64,000 nucleotides of DNA from Paenibacillus sp. NEAU-GSW1 (GCF_009737085.1 NZ_WOVL01000003.1:1-64000), one strand, 5' to 3'; positions 1 to 9,636 are shown, numbered from the stretch's first letter. The notes: generated by a model not told the origin, from the sequence alone. Translations and numbers: made by a program.

Positions 1-175
1 GCACTCTTGGCGGCACTTGTAAGGCCAATATCGGACTTACAGGTGTTCTCTGCTGCTAGTTCGACTCTTGTTAGGCCAATTTTGGTCTTACGTTGGAGGC
101 GAGCGGGAGAGCGGCACTCTTGGCGGCGGATAGGTAGAAATAGCAGGTTCTTGAATAGTTAGTTTGGTGGCAGCA
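1..175. repeat. Paired palindromes with a 113-bp direct repeat
   Basis: No gene is seen here. A 14-base sequence GCACTCTTGGCGGC occurs at 1 and again at 114, exactly 113 bp apart. Between the copies lie two imperfect palindromes built on GTAAGGCC/GGACTTAC (19-40) and GTTAGGCC/GGTCTTAC (70-91), whose centres are 51 bp apart. The same 51- and 113-bp spacings recur at 18505-19583 and 42099-42284. The left part is cut by the window edge. Confidence 0.6.
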
Positions 176-194
176 GGCCAGACGAGTCAACGAC

Positions 195-220
195 AAAAAG
201 CGCCGGTTGAAACCGGCGCT
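195..220 (-). terminator. Rho-independent terminator of the Asn-Gly-rich protein gene
   Basis: Read on the minus strand, an AGCGCCGGTT stem with a TCA loop is followed by a run of five T. It lies about 40 bp past the stop codon of the secreted Asn-Gly-rich protein and probably also ends the exopolysaccharide operon. Confidence 0.8.
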
Positions 221-261
221 CGGCGCTTTGCGCAAGCCAAAGCTTGAGTAAGTATGAGTAA

Positions 262-954
262 TTATTTTCCTACGATTGCATTCAATTGTGCGCGACCTGC
301 GACAATTTCTTGCTCGTAGCGAGTCTGCATAGGCTCGAGAATCGAGGCGTCGCCGCCAGCAGCCGCTATTTGATCGCCGGCATCGTTGAAGATCGCAGTG
401 TATTCCGCTGTGCAGCTGTTGAAAGCGGACGTAGCTACTTTGTAAAGCTCGGTTTTGTCATGCGTCGAAGTCAGTTTCGTGAACTCAACTGCATAACCGG
501 TAAGCTCAGCTTGGCATTCGTTGCGGAGCTGGAAGAGTTTTGCGGAAGTCGTATTGTAAATACGCTGCACTTCTTTCTCAACCTGATTGCCATTGCCATT
601 GCCATTGCCATTGCCTTGGCCGTTGCCGTTGCCGTTGCCTTGGCCATTGCCATTGCCATTGCCATTGCCTTGGCCGTTGCCGCTACCATTGCCAGTACTA
701 GGCTTGCTGTCGCCGTTGCTGTTTTTACCCTTGCTTTTGTCAATCTCAGACTTCAGCTTGTTCAAAATTTTGTCCAAAAACTGGCTCTCAAATCCTTTAA
801 ATCCATTGCTCGAAGCTTTGGAGCTTAGCCCCAGCCAGGATCCGGATTGGCCGCCGATAGACAGCTTGGATGCCGCGGAAGCGTTAGCCGCCATAGCCGG
901 CAGCATCAGCGCAACAATCAGCGTCATGGCCAATACGCGATAATTTTTTCTCAT
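262..954 (-). CDS. Secreted Asn-Gly-repeat protein of unknown function
   Basis: The protein has 230 residues. I chose the ATG at 954 because GAGAGGAGAG sits at normal spacing before it; an upstream start would add six residues. The N-terminus is a clear Sec signal peptide (basic MRKNYR, hydrophobic core, Ala-rich cleavage region near residue 28). A Ser/Lys-rich segment is followed by about 35 residues of Gly-Asn/Gln dipeptides, then a charged, probably helical C-terminal domain of about 110 residues with two Cys that could form a disulfide. I do not recognise the family. It is the last gene in the direction of the exopolysaccharide operon, which suggests a matrix or surface role, but this is inference only. 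Confidence 0.75.
   Translation of the reverse strand: MRKNYRVLAMTLIVALMLPAMAANASAASKLSIGGQSGSWLGLSSKASSNGFKGFESQFLDKILNKLKSEIDKSKGKNSNGDSKPSTGNGSGNGQGNGNGNGNGQGNGNGNGQGNGNGNGNGNQVEKEVQRIYNTTSAKLFQLRNECQAELTGYAVEFTKLTSTHDKTELYKVATSAFNSCTAEYTAIFNDAGDQIAAAGGDASILEPMQTRYEQEIVAGRAQLNAIVGK
585..698. repeat. In-frame hexanucleotide microsatellite (Asn/Gln-Gly coding)
   Basis: Runs of the hexamers CCATTG and CCGTTG with some CCTTGG encode the (N/Q)G repeat on the minus strand. Because the unit is 6 bp, slippage changes protein length without a frameshift. Confidence 0.8.
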
Positions 955-1084
955 TGTCTGCTCTCCTCTCAAAGCTTAGTGATCCACCCGTTTTCAGCGG
1001 CAAACCCCACCAGTTGCGCATTGCTTGCCTAGAAAACGCCGTCAACGAAACCATTCACCCCCTCTCCCGGATCAAAGTTTTGAA

Positions 1085-2428
1085 CTACAAGCTAACGGAT
1101 CTCCGCCCTTCCTGCATCCGATTCACCGGCCTGCGTCCAATGGAGTAATAGATAAAGCCCGAGTTCTCCATCGCCGCAGGATCAAAGCAGTTCCGTCCGT
1201 CAATAATGACCGGCAGCTTCATGCCTTCGCGCACTTTTGCCAAGTCCATCGACACAATATCCGCCCATTCGGTCAAAATAACGCAAGCATCGCTTCCAGC
1301 AACCGCCTGCTCCGCCGATTCCATATAAGCAACCTCTGCCGGAAGCAGCTTCGAAGCCGCTTCAGTCGCGATCGGGTCATATGCGCGCACTGTTGCGCCC
1401 AGCTTCAGCAGCTCCGGCACGATCGACAACGATGGAGCTTCCCGCATATCATCGGTGTTCGGTTTGAACGCAAGGCCGAGCACTGCGATCTGCTTGCCCG
1501 CAAAGCTGCCGAGCGCTTCACGCAGCTTGTCCATAATGACAAAACGCTGCTTCTGATTCGTCCGAATAACCGACTTCAGCAGCTCGAATTCATAGCCTGC
1601 TTTGTCGGCGATATGCGCGAGCGCATACGTATCCTTCGGGAAGCAGGAGCCGCCATAGCCGATGCCGGCTTGCAAAAACTTGCCGCCGATGCGGCTGTCC
1701 ATCCCCATTCCGGTTGCTACGTCCTCGACGTCGGCGCCGACTTTTTCGCAAATGTTGGCGATGGCGTTGATAAACGAGATTTTGGTCGCTAGGAACGTGT
1801 TGGCCGCATATTTGATCATCTCCGCGCTTTCCAGATCCGTTTTGAAAATACGCGTCTTAAACGGCGCATGAAGCTCCGCAATGACTTCCGCCGCCTCCAT
1901 ATTGTCTGAACCGATAATCGCGCGGTCCATGTTCATGCAGTCGGATAAAGCCGTGCCTTCGCGCAGAAACTCCGGATTGGAGACGATGTCAAAACCGATC
2001 CAAGGGTATTTCTTGTTCGCCTGCACCACCTCGCGCACAAGCTCGCCCGTGCCGACAGGGACGGTGCTTTTGTTCACGATAATTTTGTTGCTGTTCAAAT
2101 GCTCGCCGATTTTGCGCGCAGCCGACATCACATAGCGCATATCCGCTTCGCCGGTCTCCGACATCGGCGTGCCTACCGCAATGTAGACGATATCCGACGC
2201 CTCGATCGCTTCGCCGACTTCCGTCGTGAACAGCAGCTGCCCCCGTTCCTTGTTGCGGACAACCATTTCCTGCAGTCCCGGCTCGTAGATCGGAATTTCA
2301 TTCCGGTTCAGCATATCGATTTTGCGTTGATCGACGTCGCAGCAGATGACCCGGTTGCCGATTTCCGCAAAGCATGCGCCCGACACCAGTCCGACATAGC
2401 CCGTTCCGATTACCGTAATTTTCCGCAT
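1085..2428 (-). CDS. ugd: UDP-glucose 6-dehydrogenase
   Basis: It oxidises UDP-glucose to UDP-glucuronate with two NAD+ in the cytosol. The 447 residues match the family length. The N-terminal Rossmann motif GTGYVGLVSG is at residues 8-17, and the catalytic cysteine lies in GYGGSCFPKD near residue 260. The C-terminal UDP-binding domain has the usual AFKPNTDDMREAPS segment. Its start lies one base after the galU stop, so the two form a UDP-glucuronate supply pair (UTP + Glc-1-P to UDP-Glc to UDP-GlcA). It feeds the polysaccharide operon and the uronate epimerase encoded upstream. Confidence 0.95.
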   Translation of the reverse strand: MRKITVIGTGYVGLVSGACFAEIGNRVICCDVDQRKIDMLNRNEIPIYEPGLQEMVVRNKERGQLLFTTEVGEAIEASDIVYIAVGTPMSETGEADMRYVMSAARKIGEHLNSNKIIVNKSTVPVGTGELVREVVQANKKYPWIGFDIVSNPEFLREGTALSDCMNMDRAIIGSDNMEAAEVIAELHAPFKTRIFKTDLESAEMIKYAANTFLATKISFINAIANICEKVGADVEDVATGMGMDSRIGGKFLQAGIGYGGSCFPKDTYALAHIADKAGYEFELLKSVIRTNQKQRFVIMDKLREALGSFAGKQIAVLGLAFKPNTDDMREAPSLSIVPELLKLGATVRAYDPIATEAASKLLPAEVAYMESAEQAVAGSDACVILTEWADIVSMDLAKVREGMKLPVIIDGRNCFDPAAMENSGFIYYSIGRRPVNRMQEGRRSVSL

Positions 2429-2429
2429 A

Positions 2430-3332
2430 TTACTTCGCCACCTTATTTAGAATGGGAAAATGTTTCTCGTAAACCGACTGCACATAATGAAGCACGTCCG
2501 TTTGCAAATCTTCACGCTGTAAAGCGAAATCAAGCGTCGCTTTAATAAAGCCGAATTTATCGCCGACATCGTAACGGACGCCGTCGAAGTTGTAGGCCAG
2601 CACGTTGCGCTGGTCGTTCAGCTTTTTGATCGCATCTGTCAGCTGAATTTCGTTGCCCGCACCCGGCGCTTGATGCTCCAAAATATCGAAAATTTCCGGA
2701 GTCAGCACATATCTGCCCATAATTGCATAGTTCGACGGCGCCGCTTTGCGCGACGGCTTCTCCACCAGCCCGTCCAGGAAAAAGACCGACGGTTCGATCG
2801 AGGAGCCGCGAGGCGCGATAATGCCGTATTTGGACACGTCATCGTCGCTGACGCGTTGTACGCCGACAACCGAAGAGGAATACCGGTTGTATACACGGAT
2901 GAGCTGGTTCAAGCAAGGCTCTTCCGATTGCACAATATCGTCACCCAGAAGCACCGCGAACGGCTCGTCGCCGACGAAGCTGCGTGCGCACCAGATCGCG
3001 TGGCCAAGCCCTTTCGGTTCTTTTTGACGGATATAGTGAATGTTGGCCATTTCGGAAATGTGGCGGATTTGATCAAGTTCTTTCGTTTTACCCTTTTTGG
3101 AAAGCATGTCCTCAAGCTCGAAGGTTTTGTCAAAATGGTCCTCGATCGCCCGTTTGCCGCGGCCGCTAATAATGAGAATATCCTCGATGCCGGAAGCGAT
3201 CGCTTCCTCGATAATGTATTGAATCGTCGGCTTGTCCACGATCGGGAGCATTTCCTTCGGCTGGGCTTTCGTCGCCGGCAAGAAGCGGGTGCCAAGACCG
3301 GCTGCCGGAATAATCGCTTTACGCACTTTCAT
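2430..3332 (-). CDS. galU: UTP-glucose-1-phosphate uridylyltransferase
   Basis: It makes UDP-glucose from UTP and glucose-1-phosphate (GalU/GtaB family). The 300 residues are typical. The nucleotide-binding signature [20 protein letters not shown] is near residue 10, the LGDD metal motif is near residue 130, and GLVEKP is in the second half. AGGAGG precedes the ATG. The next gene downstream is ugd, one base away. A short spacer with palindromes separates it from the upstream aminotransferase gene, so it could have its own promoter. Confidence 0.95.
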   Translation of the reverse strand: MKVRKAIIPAAGLGTRFLPATKAQPKEMLPIVDKPTIQYIIEEAIASGIEDILIISGRGKRAIEDHFDKTFELEDMLSKKGKTKELDQIRHISEMANIHYIRQKEPKGLGHAIWCARSFVGDEPFAVLLGDDIVQSEEPCLNQLIRVYNRYSSSVVGVQRVSDDDVSKYGIIAPRGSSIEPSVFFLDGLVEKPSRKAAPSNYAIMGRYVLTPEIFDILEHQAPGAGNEIQLTDAIKKLNDQRNVLAYNFDGVRYDVGDKFGFIKATLDFALQREDLQTDVLHYVQSVYEKHFPILNKVAK

Positions 3333-3360
3333 GAGATATCCTCCTGTATATGTTCATTTT

Positions 3361-3437
3361 TAAGCTCGTTTGAGCTTCATTCGCATGGGTCGGTACCGAC
3401 TCGACTGGCTCCGTTTTAGGTTCGTTTGAGCCTAAAA
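3361..3437. repeat. Cluster of intergenic palindromes between aminotransferase and galU genes
   Basis: Three palindromes are present: AAGCTC/TGAGCTT (3362-3377), the perfect GTCGGTACCGAC (3389-3400), and TTTTAGG/CCTAAAA (3414-3437). None has a T-run, so they do not look like terminators. The outer two are about 56 bp apart. Confidence 0.5.
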
Positions 3438-3459
3438 CTCACGCTGCTCGCACCCGCCG

Positions 3460-4623
3460 CTATTGCGCAACCGCTCGCTTCGCTTGCTGCAAACTGCCAA
3501 CGATCACGTCAATAACGCGGTCCTGCTCGTCCTGCGTAAGGCTTGAGCCCGAAGGCAAGCAAATGCCTTCTTCAAACAAGCTGTCCGAGACGCTTTCTTC
3601 GCTGCTGTGCCGGTAGTAGGCATACTGCCGCAAAAGCGGCTGCAGATGCATCGGCTTCCATACCGGGCGCGCCTCAATGTTCGCCTCATTCAAGCGGCTG
3701 ATCAGCTCGGGAGGCGTCAGCCCCGTCACATGCTTGTCGATCGTCATCGCAGTGAGCCAGCGGTTAGCCCGGCCATACGAAGCTTCCGGCATCATAGCGA
3801 CGCCTTCCAGCGATTCGAACGCTTTAGCGTATCGCTCGAAAACTTCGCGGCGGGCATTTACCCGATCGTCAAGCACGCGCAGCTGCCCGCGCCCGATACC
3901 GGCCAAAATGTTGCTCATCCGGTAGTTGAAGCCGACTTGCGTGTGCTCATAGTGCAGCGCTTGATCCCGCGCCTGCGTCGCATAAAAGCGGGCTTTAGCC
4001 AAAGCTTCCAGGTCATCGGAAACGAGCATTCCGCCGCCCGACGTCGTAATGATCTTGTTGCCGTTAAACGAGTAGATGCCGAAGCGGCTTAACGTGCCGC
4101 TGGCTTTATTCTTATAAGTTGCGCCAAGCGATTCGGCGGCGTCTTCAATGACAGGTACGCCGTAGCGCGCGCATATTTCGTTAATAGGGTCCATGTCCGC
4201 GCTTTGGCCGTACAGATTGACGACGATGACCGCTTTCGGCATCCGGCCGATCAGCTGCGCATCCTCGAAAGCCTGCTCAAGAGCGGTCGCCGACATATTC
4301 CAGCTGTCCCGGTCGGAGTCGATAAACACCGGCTCTCCGCCTTCATAAAGAATCGGATTGACGCTGGCGATGAACGTAAGCGTCGATACAAAAACACGGT
4401 CGCCTCGCTCGATGCCGATCAGCCTCAGCGCCATATGAATGGCTGCCGTACCGGAGGAAAGCGCAACGGCTCCGCCCGCTCCCGCATAATCGGCGAGCTC
4501 TTGCTCGAAGCCGTCTACGTTCGCTCCAAGCGGCGCGATCCAATTGGTGCGGAAGGCATCCTCCACATAATCGCGTTCATGCATACCCATATGAGGAGGA
4601 GATAATAAAATGCGTTGTTCCAC
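3460..4623 (-). CDS. DegT/DnrJ/EryC1/StrS-family sugar aminotransferase (EpsN/PglE-like)
   Basis: A PLP-dependent enzyme that transfers an amino group to a 4-keto-6-deoxy UDP-sugar. The 387 residues match the family. SSGTAAIHMAL (residues 56-66) binds the cofactor phosphate, IEDAAES (159-165) holds the PLP-contacting Asp, and FNGNK (186-190) carries the Schiff-base Lys190. The start is a GTG with AAAGGAG 11 bases upstream. It sits with an acetyltransferase and a priming transferase in the order of B. subtilis epsN-epsM-epsL. The likely substrate is the product of the CapD-like dehydratase in this operon, giving UDP-4-amino-trideoxy-GlcNAc; the substrate is inferred. Confidence 0.88.
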   Translation of the reverse strand: MEQRILLSPPHMGMHERDYVEDAFRTNWIAPLGANVDGFEQELADYAGAGGAVALSSGTAAIHMALRLIGIERGDRVFVSTLTFIASVNPILYEGGEPVFIDSDRDSWNMSATALEQAFEDAQLIGRMPKAVIVVNLYGQSADMDPINEICARYGVPVIEDAAESLGATYKNKASGTLSRFGIYSFNGNKIITTSGGGMLVSDDLEALAKARFYATQARDQALHYEHTQVGFNYRMSNILAGIGRGQLRVLDDRVNARREVFERYAKAFESLEGVAMMPEASYGRANRWLTAMTIDKHVTGLTPPELISRLNEANIEARPVWKPMHLQPLLRQYAYYRHSSEESVSDSLFEEGICLPSGSSLTQDEQDRVIDVIVGSLQQAKRAVAQ

Positions 4624-4701
4624 GCCGATGACAGCTCCTTTCGCTTTTCAAACGTCGCCTCTATTGAACATTTGATTGCTTATTGCCTGCGCTAGTTTGC
4701 C

Positions 4702-4814
4702 GATAAGACCCTGACAGGCTCTTATCTCGCATTTGTTCGGCAGTTTTGATTGCATAAGGCCCTCGCAGGGTCTTAGGTGTCATGGAGCTTTAAGACCTCC
4801 GCAAGGTCTTAAAG
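4702..4814. repeat. Three intergenic palindromes, first two 51 bp apart
   Basis: GATAAGA/TCTTATC is centred at 4714, TAAGGCCCT/AGGGTCTTA at 4765, and a perfect 11-bp stem CTTTAAGACCT/AGGTCTTAAAG at 4801. There is no T-run on either strand. The 51-bp spacing equals that at other repeat loci in the window. Confidence 0.6.
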
Positions 4815-4866
4815 CTCGCTCGCAACAACAAATATGCGATTGCATAAAATCAATATCCATCGCGGC

Positions 4867-5577
4867 TTAGCGGATCGCCTTCGCCGGCACGCCGACAGCG
4901 GTTACGCCGTCGGGAACGTCGCGGACGGCGATGCCGCCTGCGCCCAGCACCGACCAACTGCCGACGCGGACGCTCGGAATGAGCACCGCGCCGCTGCCGA
5001 TATGCGCGCCCTCTTCAGCGACAGCTGCGCCGGCCATTGTCGCGTTCGGCGATACATGCGCGTATGCGCCCACGACGGCGTCGTGTTCGACGACAGCGCC
5101 GGAGTTGATGATCGCATGCGTGCCGATCGCCGCGCCCGGGCCGATGACCGCCCCCGGCATAACGACCGTGCCGAGGCCGAGCCGCGCATCCTCGGCGACG
5201 ACTGCCGCCGGATGGACGAGCACCGCGTACGCCGCCTCCGGCAGCGCAAGCCGCTCGACAATTGCCCGGCGCGTGCGGTTATCGCCGACACCGATGACGA
5301 CATGCATGTCCGGCTCGTCAGCAATAAAGTTCGGCAGCTCTGAGATCGGGCCGTACGGCAGTCCGCCGCGCAGCTCCACCGCCGTGAAGCGGTCATCGAC
5401 GACAGCCGCCAGCCGGTACGCCGTTAACAAGCGCGCCATATCCATCAGCACGCGGCCATGACCGCCGATGCCGACAATCATGAGCGGACGACGCGGAGCC
5501 GAACCGTCCTCATAAGCTTCCGAATTCGCGGCGTAAGCGTAATCGTATGCGTAAGCTGCTGCTCCCCGATTCGTCAT
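4867..5577 (-). CDS. NeuD/PglD/EpsM-type sugar O/N-acetyltransferase
   Basis: The protein has 236 residues. After a Tyr/Ala-rich start of about 30 residues comes the NeuD/PglD N-terminal domain with LMIVGIGGHGRVLMDMA. Left-handed beta-helix hexapeptide repeats (V-M-P-G-A-V-I-G-P-G type) run from about residue 120 to the end. Members of the family transfer acetyl from acetyl-CoA to the 4-amino group of UDP-4-amino sugars. Its ATG overlaps the stop of the upstream fusion gene by four bases, so the two are probably translationally coupled. Together with the neighbouring aminotransferase it would complete a diacetamido-trideoxyhexose nucleotide. Confidence 0.88.
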   Translation of the reverse strand: MTNRGAAAYAYDYAYAANSEAYEDGSAPRRPLMIVGIGGHGRVLMDMARLLTAYRLAAVVDDRFTAVELRGGLPYGPISELPNFIADEPDMHVVIGVGDNRTRRAIVERLALPEAAYAVLVHPAAVVAEDARLGLGTVVMPGAVIGPGAAIGTHAIINSGAVVEHDAVVGAYAHVSPNATMAGAAVAEEGAHIGSGAVLIPSVRVGSWSVLGAGGIAVRDVPDGVTAVGVPAKAIR

Positions 5578-7364
5578 GATGCGCTCCCCATTTCCCGGCT
5601 GCCCGTAAATTTATGGACGGTCGCATGACCCTGCTGGGAGATGCCGTCCCGCTTAAGCACTTTGACCGCCGTCAAAGCCAATATTCGCAAATCAAACCCT
5701 ATTGATTGCCGCTCGACATACTCCGCGTCGAGCTTAAATTTATCTTCCCAAGACACCGTATTGCGGCCGTTCACCTGCGCCCAGCCGGTTATGCCCGGCC
5801 GAACGTCGTGACGGCATGCCTGCTCCTCGGTGTACAGCGGCAAATATTCCATCAGCAGCGGCCTCGGTCCGACGAGACTCATATCGCCGCGTATAACGTT
5901 GAACAGCTGCGGCAGCTCGTCGAGACTCAGCTTGCGGAGCAAACGGCCGAATGCCGTCATCCGCGCTTCGTCAGGAAGCGGCTCGCCGTTTCGGTCAAAC
6001 GCATCGCGCATTGTGCGGAATTTCAGCACATAGAACGGATTGCCGTATTTTCCCGGCCGCTGCTGCTTGAACAGCACCGGCGAGCCAAGCTTCAAGCGCA
6101 CCGCAACGCCGACTGCCGCCATTAAAGGCAGCAGCAGCAGCGCCGCAGGCACGCTGACCGCCAGGTCGAACAGCCGCTTTGCCATGCTGTTCAATCGTGC
6201 GGCTATCCCGCGCGAGCGGGATACGCGGCGGGCCGTCTCGCGATAGAGCCGCTGCAGACGCTCCACGACGCGCGCCTCCGTAAACTCGGCGTCGATCCGC
6301 CGGCGTCCGGCCTCGCCGAAACGGGCGCGCAGCGATGCATCGCCCATTACGCTCGCCAGCGCCTCAGCAAGCCGAACCGCGTCGCGATACGGCGCGAGCA
6401 ATCCCGTCTCGCCGTCGGCAACAAGCTCCCTTGTTCCGAGCACATCGGTCGCTACGACCGGCTTGCCGAGCGCCATTGCTTCCATTAACGAGCGCGGAAT
6501 GCCTTCCTTCTCCGAGGTCAGCGCTACCGCGTCCGCCATCACAATCCAAGGAATAATCGTCGGCTGCTGACCGGCGAATACGACATCCTCCGTCAGGCCA
6601 TGACTGCCGACAAACCGGCGAACCGCCGCTTCCAGCGGGCCTTGTCCAGCCAGTACGGTTACCCAGTCCAGCTTGCCTTCCTGCTTCAGTGCCGCGAGTG
6701 ATTCCAGCAGCAAATAATGATCCTTTACCGCTTCGAAACGGGCGGCGACCAGCAGCACCTTCCGCTCCGGCCCAATGCCGAACGCTCTGCGCAGCATTTC
6801 CAGCTGCGCGTCCGACACGTTCGCAGCTTTCGCTTCCAGCCGCTCCTTGTCGACGCCGTTGCCTTCCATATAAACCGGCCGCCATGGCGCCAGCTGTTTC
6901 AGCACCTGTGCATCCTCCGCATTCTGCGATGCCAACGCATGGCAGCATACGGCGCCCGCCTTCTCCAGCATCCGGTAAAGCCAATACGTCCGCTTCGGCT
7001 GCCCCTCATAAAAAGGAAGGCCGTGGCTCGTATGAACGACCGTCTTCACGCCTGCCATCATCGCCGCAACGCGGCCGATAATGCCTGCTTTTGCCGTATG
7101 CGTATGAACGATGTCATAGCGTTCTTTTTTAATTAGCCGGTACATCGCCATAATCGACCGGAAGTCTGCGAGAGGCTTGATGGAACGCTCCATCGGAACA
7201 GCTCGCCATTCGAACGGATACGCAGACATCGTTTCTGCATCCGTTCCCTCCGGCGACGATATGAACGTCACCTCGTAACCGCCCAGCTGCTGCAGCAGCC
7301 GAAGCTTGTCGCCCATAATTTTGTGGCTGACGCCGGATGTGCAAATATGGGCTGCTTTCATCAT
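5574..7364 (-). CDS. Fusion of GT4 glycosyltransferase and priming sugar-phosphate transferase
   Basis: One 596-residue ORF carries two enzymes. Residues 1 to about 375 are a GT-B glycosyltransferase ([11 protein letters not shown] early; [21 protein letters not shown] with the nucleotide-sugar E-x7-E motif). From about residue 390 comes a bacterial sugar transferase: one membrane helix ([18 protein letters not shown]), then [36 protein letters not shown], and [14 protein letters not shown]. The second half would load a sugar-1-phosphate on undecaprenyl phosphate, and the first half could add the next sugar. In B. subtilis these activities (EpsD-like, EpsL) are separate proteins. No frameshift is seen at the joint. 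It overlaps the acetyltransferase and the epimerase genes by four bases each. Confidence 0.92.
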   Translation of the reverse strand: MMKAAHICTSGVSHKIMGDKLRLLQQLGGYEVTFISSPEGTDAETMSAYPFEWRAVPMERSIKPLADFRSIMAMYRLIKKERYDIVHTHTAKAGIIGRVAAMMAGVKTVVHTSHGLPFYEGQPKRTYWLYRMLEKAGAVCCHALASQNAEDAQVLKQLAPWRPVYMEGNGVDKERLEAKAANVSDAQLEMLRRAFGIGPERKVLLVAARFEAVKDHYLLLESLAALKQEGKLDWVTVLAGQGPLEAAVRRFVGSHGLTEDVVFAGQQPTIIPWIVMADAVALTSEKEGIPRSLMEAMALGKPVVATDVLGTRELVADGETGLLAPYRDAVRLAEALASVMGDASLRARFGEAGRRRIDAEFTEARVVERLQRLYRETARRVSRSRGIAARLNSMAKRLFDLAVSVPAALLLLPLMAAVGVAVRLKLGSPVLFKQQRPGKYGNPFYVLKFRTMRDAFDRNGEPLPDEARMTAFGRLLRKLSLDELPQLFNVIRGDMSLVGPRPLLMEYLPLYTEEQACRHDVRPGITGWAQVNGRNTVSWEDKFKLDAEYVERQSIGFDLRILALTAVKVLKRDGISQQGHATVHKFTGSREMGSAS

Positions 7365-8404
7365 TTGCTGCCACCCGCAGTTGCCAAGGTCTCAGCTTTT
7401 TCGCCGTAATAGGCTTTGTACCATTCCGCAAACTTGCCGATGCCTTCTTCGATCGTCGTGTCCGGCTTGAAGCCGACATCCTTCATCAGGCCGTCAATGT
7501 TCGCGTAGGTAGCAGGCACGTCGCCCGGCTGCATCGGTTTATATTCAATGACCGCGTCGCGGCCGATCGAGCTCTCAATCGTGCGGATGAAATGCATGAG
7601 CTCCACCGGCTTGTTGTTGCCGATGTTGTACACCTTGAACGGCGCATAGCTGCTCGACGGATCGGGATTGCTGCGGTCCCAGGCGGGATCGGGCTGCGGC
7701 ACGTTGCTGAGAAGCCGGTAAATGCCCTCCACAATGTCGTCGATGTACGTAAAGTCGCGCAGCATCTTCCCTTCGTTAAACACCTCGATCGGCTCGCCGG
7801 CCATCATCTTCTTCGTAAAGCTAAAGTAAGCCATATCCGGTCTGCCCCAAGGGCCGTACACGGTGAAAAACCGCAGGCCTGTTGTCGGCAATCCGTACAA
7901 GTGGCTGTACGTATGCGCCATCAGCTCATTCGCTTTTTTCGTCGCGGCGTACAGACTGACCGGATGATCGACGCTATCCGTCGCAGAGAAAGGCATCCGC
8001 TCATTCGCCCCATAAACCGAGCTCGAGGAAGCGTAGATCAAATGCTTCACGCCCGCTTGGCGCGACGCTTCCAGCACATGGCCGAAGCCCTTGAGATTCG
8101 TCTCCAAATAGGCGAACGGATTGGTCAGGCTGTATCTCACGCCGGCTTGCGCCGCCAAGTGGATAATGTGCTCAACCCGCTCTTCCCGCACGAGCTGGAT
8201 CAAACCGTCGTAATCAGAGATATCCAGTTCAACGCCTTTAAAAGAGGTATGTGGAAGCAGCTGCGCGAACCGGTCGCGCTTCAGCTGCACGTCGTAATAG
8301 TCGTTAAAGTTGTCGATGCCGACAACGCGTTTTCCTTCTGCCAAAAGGCGGGCGCATAAATGATAGCCGATAAAGCCTGCCGCTCCAGTTACTAGAATTG
8401 TCAT
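7361..8404 (-). CDS. NAD-dependent UDP-sugar 4-epimerase, UDP-glucuronate type
   Basis: It is a short-chain dehydrogenase of the GalE/CapI group, 347 residues from the ATG at 8404, which has GGTGGAGG upstream. A longer reading to 8689 would be a shadow of the upstream glycosyltransferase gene. TGAAGFIGYH binds NAD, and GIDNFNDYYD after the second strand is typical of UDP-glucuronate 4-epimerases. The SSSVYG and YAATKKANE motifs carry Ser, Tyr and Lys of the catalytic triad. With ugd it would give UDP-galacturonate; specificity is inferred from motifs. ATGA overlaps tie it to both neighbours. Confidence 0.88.
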   Translation of the reverse strand: MTILVTGAAGFIGYHLCARLLAEGKRVVGIDNFNDYYDVQLKRDRFAQLLPHTSFKGVELDISDYDGLIQLVREERVEHIIHLAAQAGVRYSLTNPFAYLETNLKGFGHVLEASRQAGVKHLIYASSSSVYGANERMPFSATDSVDHPVSLYAATKKANELMAHTYSHLYGLPTTGLRFFTVYGPWGRPDMAYFSFTKKMMAGEPIEVFNEGKMLRDFTYIDDIVEGIYRLLSNVPQPDPAWDRSNPDPSSSYAPFKVYNIGNNKPVELMHFIRTIESSIGRDAVIEYKPMQPGDVPATYANIDGLMKDVGFKPDTTIEEGIGKFAEWYKAYYGEKAETLATAGGSK

Positions 8405-9636
8405 AATGCCTCCACCCTTTCTTTCGAATAAGTTGTTCTGACCGCTCCGCCGGAACGGACATACTCGCCAAAAGAACGCCAGAACGCTTGGCGCTTCGCA
8501 TCCAGGCGCACTTTCGTGTAGCCCCGCGACTTGCCGAAGTTGAGCTCCGCCTGCTCTTTCACCCATGCCCGGTCGACAGCGGCGCGCTTGAGCTGCTCCG
8601 CCAATTGGGCTGCTTGTCCCGGACGGTGCAGGCAGCTTTCGTGAATCAGCTCGGGAATGCCCCCGGCCGTCGAGCCGAGCACCGGGCATCCGCGGCTCAT
8701 CGCTTCAATCGTCGCGCGCGGCAAGCCCTCCTGAAAGCTTGGCTGCAAGTACAGGTCGATGTTGTCCAGCCATTCGAATACCGCTCCGCCGCTTGGCAGC
8801 ACGCCTTCGAACGTCACCGCGCTCCCGATGCCAAGCTTGTCCGCTAGCGCCTGCCAGCGTGACGGATCGCCGTCGCCCAGCACCCGGAACCATACGCGGG
8901 GAAGATGCGGCTTTGCTTTCGCAATTGCCTTAAGCGCGACATCAATCCCTTTCGCGCCGCCATTCAAGGACCCGATCAAGCCAATCGTCATCGTTGTTTG
9001 CGAGCTTCCCGACATTATGCGCTCCAGCCTGCGGTTCAGCACCTCCTCGCCCGGCTCGGGAATTTCTACGTTCGAGCAGGACTCGGTCAAGCCGTTAACG
9101 CACGGATAACGCTGCTGCAAAAACTGCTCCGTTACATAAAGCGAGTAAGGCGCGCTTTTGACCAAAGCTCTCGTCTGCTGCAGCGCGAGCGGCGCATACA
9201 GCTTGCCTTGCACGCTGCCGTAATTCCACAGCCCGTCCCATGCGCAGGCGACGACCTCGACCGCATACGGCTTGCCCAGACTGCGGGCGACGCGAATCGC
9301 TTCCGCTCCAATCTCGCTCGGAAGCCTTGCAATGACCGCATCCGCTTTGCCGATCGCCTCCGTCAGCAGCTGCTCGATATAGCCCCGCTTGGTCAGCTTA
9401 TTGACCGGGTTGCTTAATGACGGCAGCACCAGAAACTCGACGTTTGCGCCGCTCGATAGCGTTTTGCCGGTCATATCGGCGTCAAGCGGCGTTTTTTTGC
9501 CGCGGCAGGCGATCGTCAGTTGATCGAACACGCCGAGATACCTTTCCCACACGGCATAAGGCAGCTTGCCGCCGGAGAAAAACTTGCCGGATTCATTGAA
9601 ATAAAATGTATGGTCATGCGCCCAAACCAGCTTCAT
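8401..9636 (-). CDS. Glycosyltransferase family 4 protein
   Basis: The protein has 411 residues, and AGGAGGG lies six bases before the ATG. The C-terminal GT-B half has IGLIGSLNGGAKGIDVALKA, the YLQPSFQEGLPRATIEAMSRGCPV donor-site motif, and STAGGIPELI. The N-terminal half begins MKLVWAHDHTFYFNESGKFFSGG and lacks a signal peptide, so it works on the cytoplasmic side. It should add one sugar to the lipid-linked exopolysaccharide unit; the sugar cannot be told. Its stop overlaps the epimerase start by four bases. About 170 bp with palindromes separates it from the acyltransferase. Confidence 0.9.
   Translation of the reverse strand: MKLVWAHDHTFYFNESGKFFSGGKLPYAVWERYLGVFDQLTIACRGKKTPLDADMTGKTLSSGANVEFLVLPSLSNPVNKLTKRGYIEQLLTEAIGKADAVIARLPSEIGAEAIRVARSLGKPYAVEVVACAWDGLWNYGSVQGKLYAPLALQQTRALVKSAPYSLYVTEQFLQQRYPCVNGLTESCSNVEIPEPGEEVLNRRLERIMSGSSQTTMTIGLIGSLNGGAKGIDVALKAIAKAKPHLPRVWFRVLGDGDPSRWQALADKLGIGSAVTFEGVLPSGGAVFEWLDNIDLYLQPSFQEGLPRATIEAMSRGCPVLGSTAGGIPELIHESCLHRPGQAAQLAEQLKRAAVDRAWVKEQAELNFGKSRGYTKVRLDAKRQAFWRSFGEYVRSGGAVRTTYSKERVEAL

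Noticed and set aside
286-828. Plus-strand ORF rich in Ala-Ile-Ala repeats
   Set aside because: It is the antisense reading of the Asn-Gly repeat tract of the secreted protein, with no ribosome site.
8405-8689. N-terminal extension of the uronate epimerase
   Set aside because: It overlaps the coding part of the upstream glycosyltransferase; the ATG at 8404 has a proper ribosome site and the Rossmann motif starts right there.
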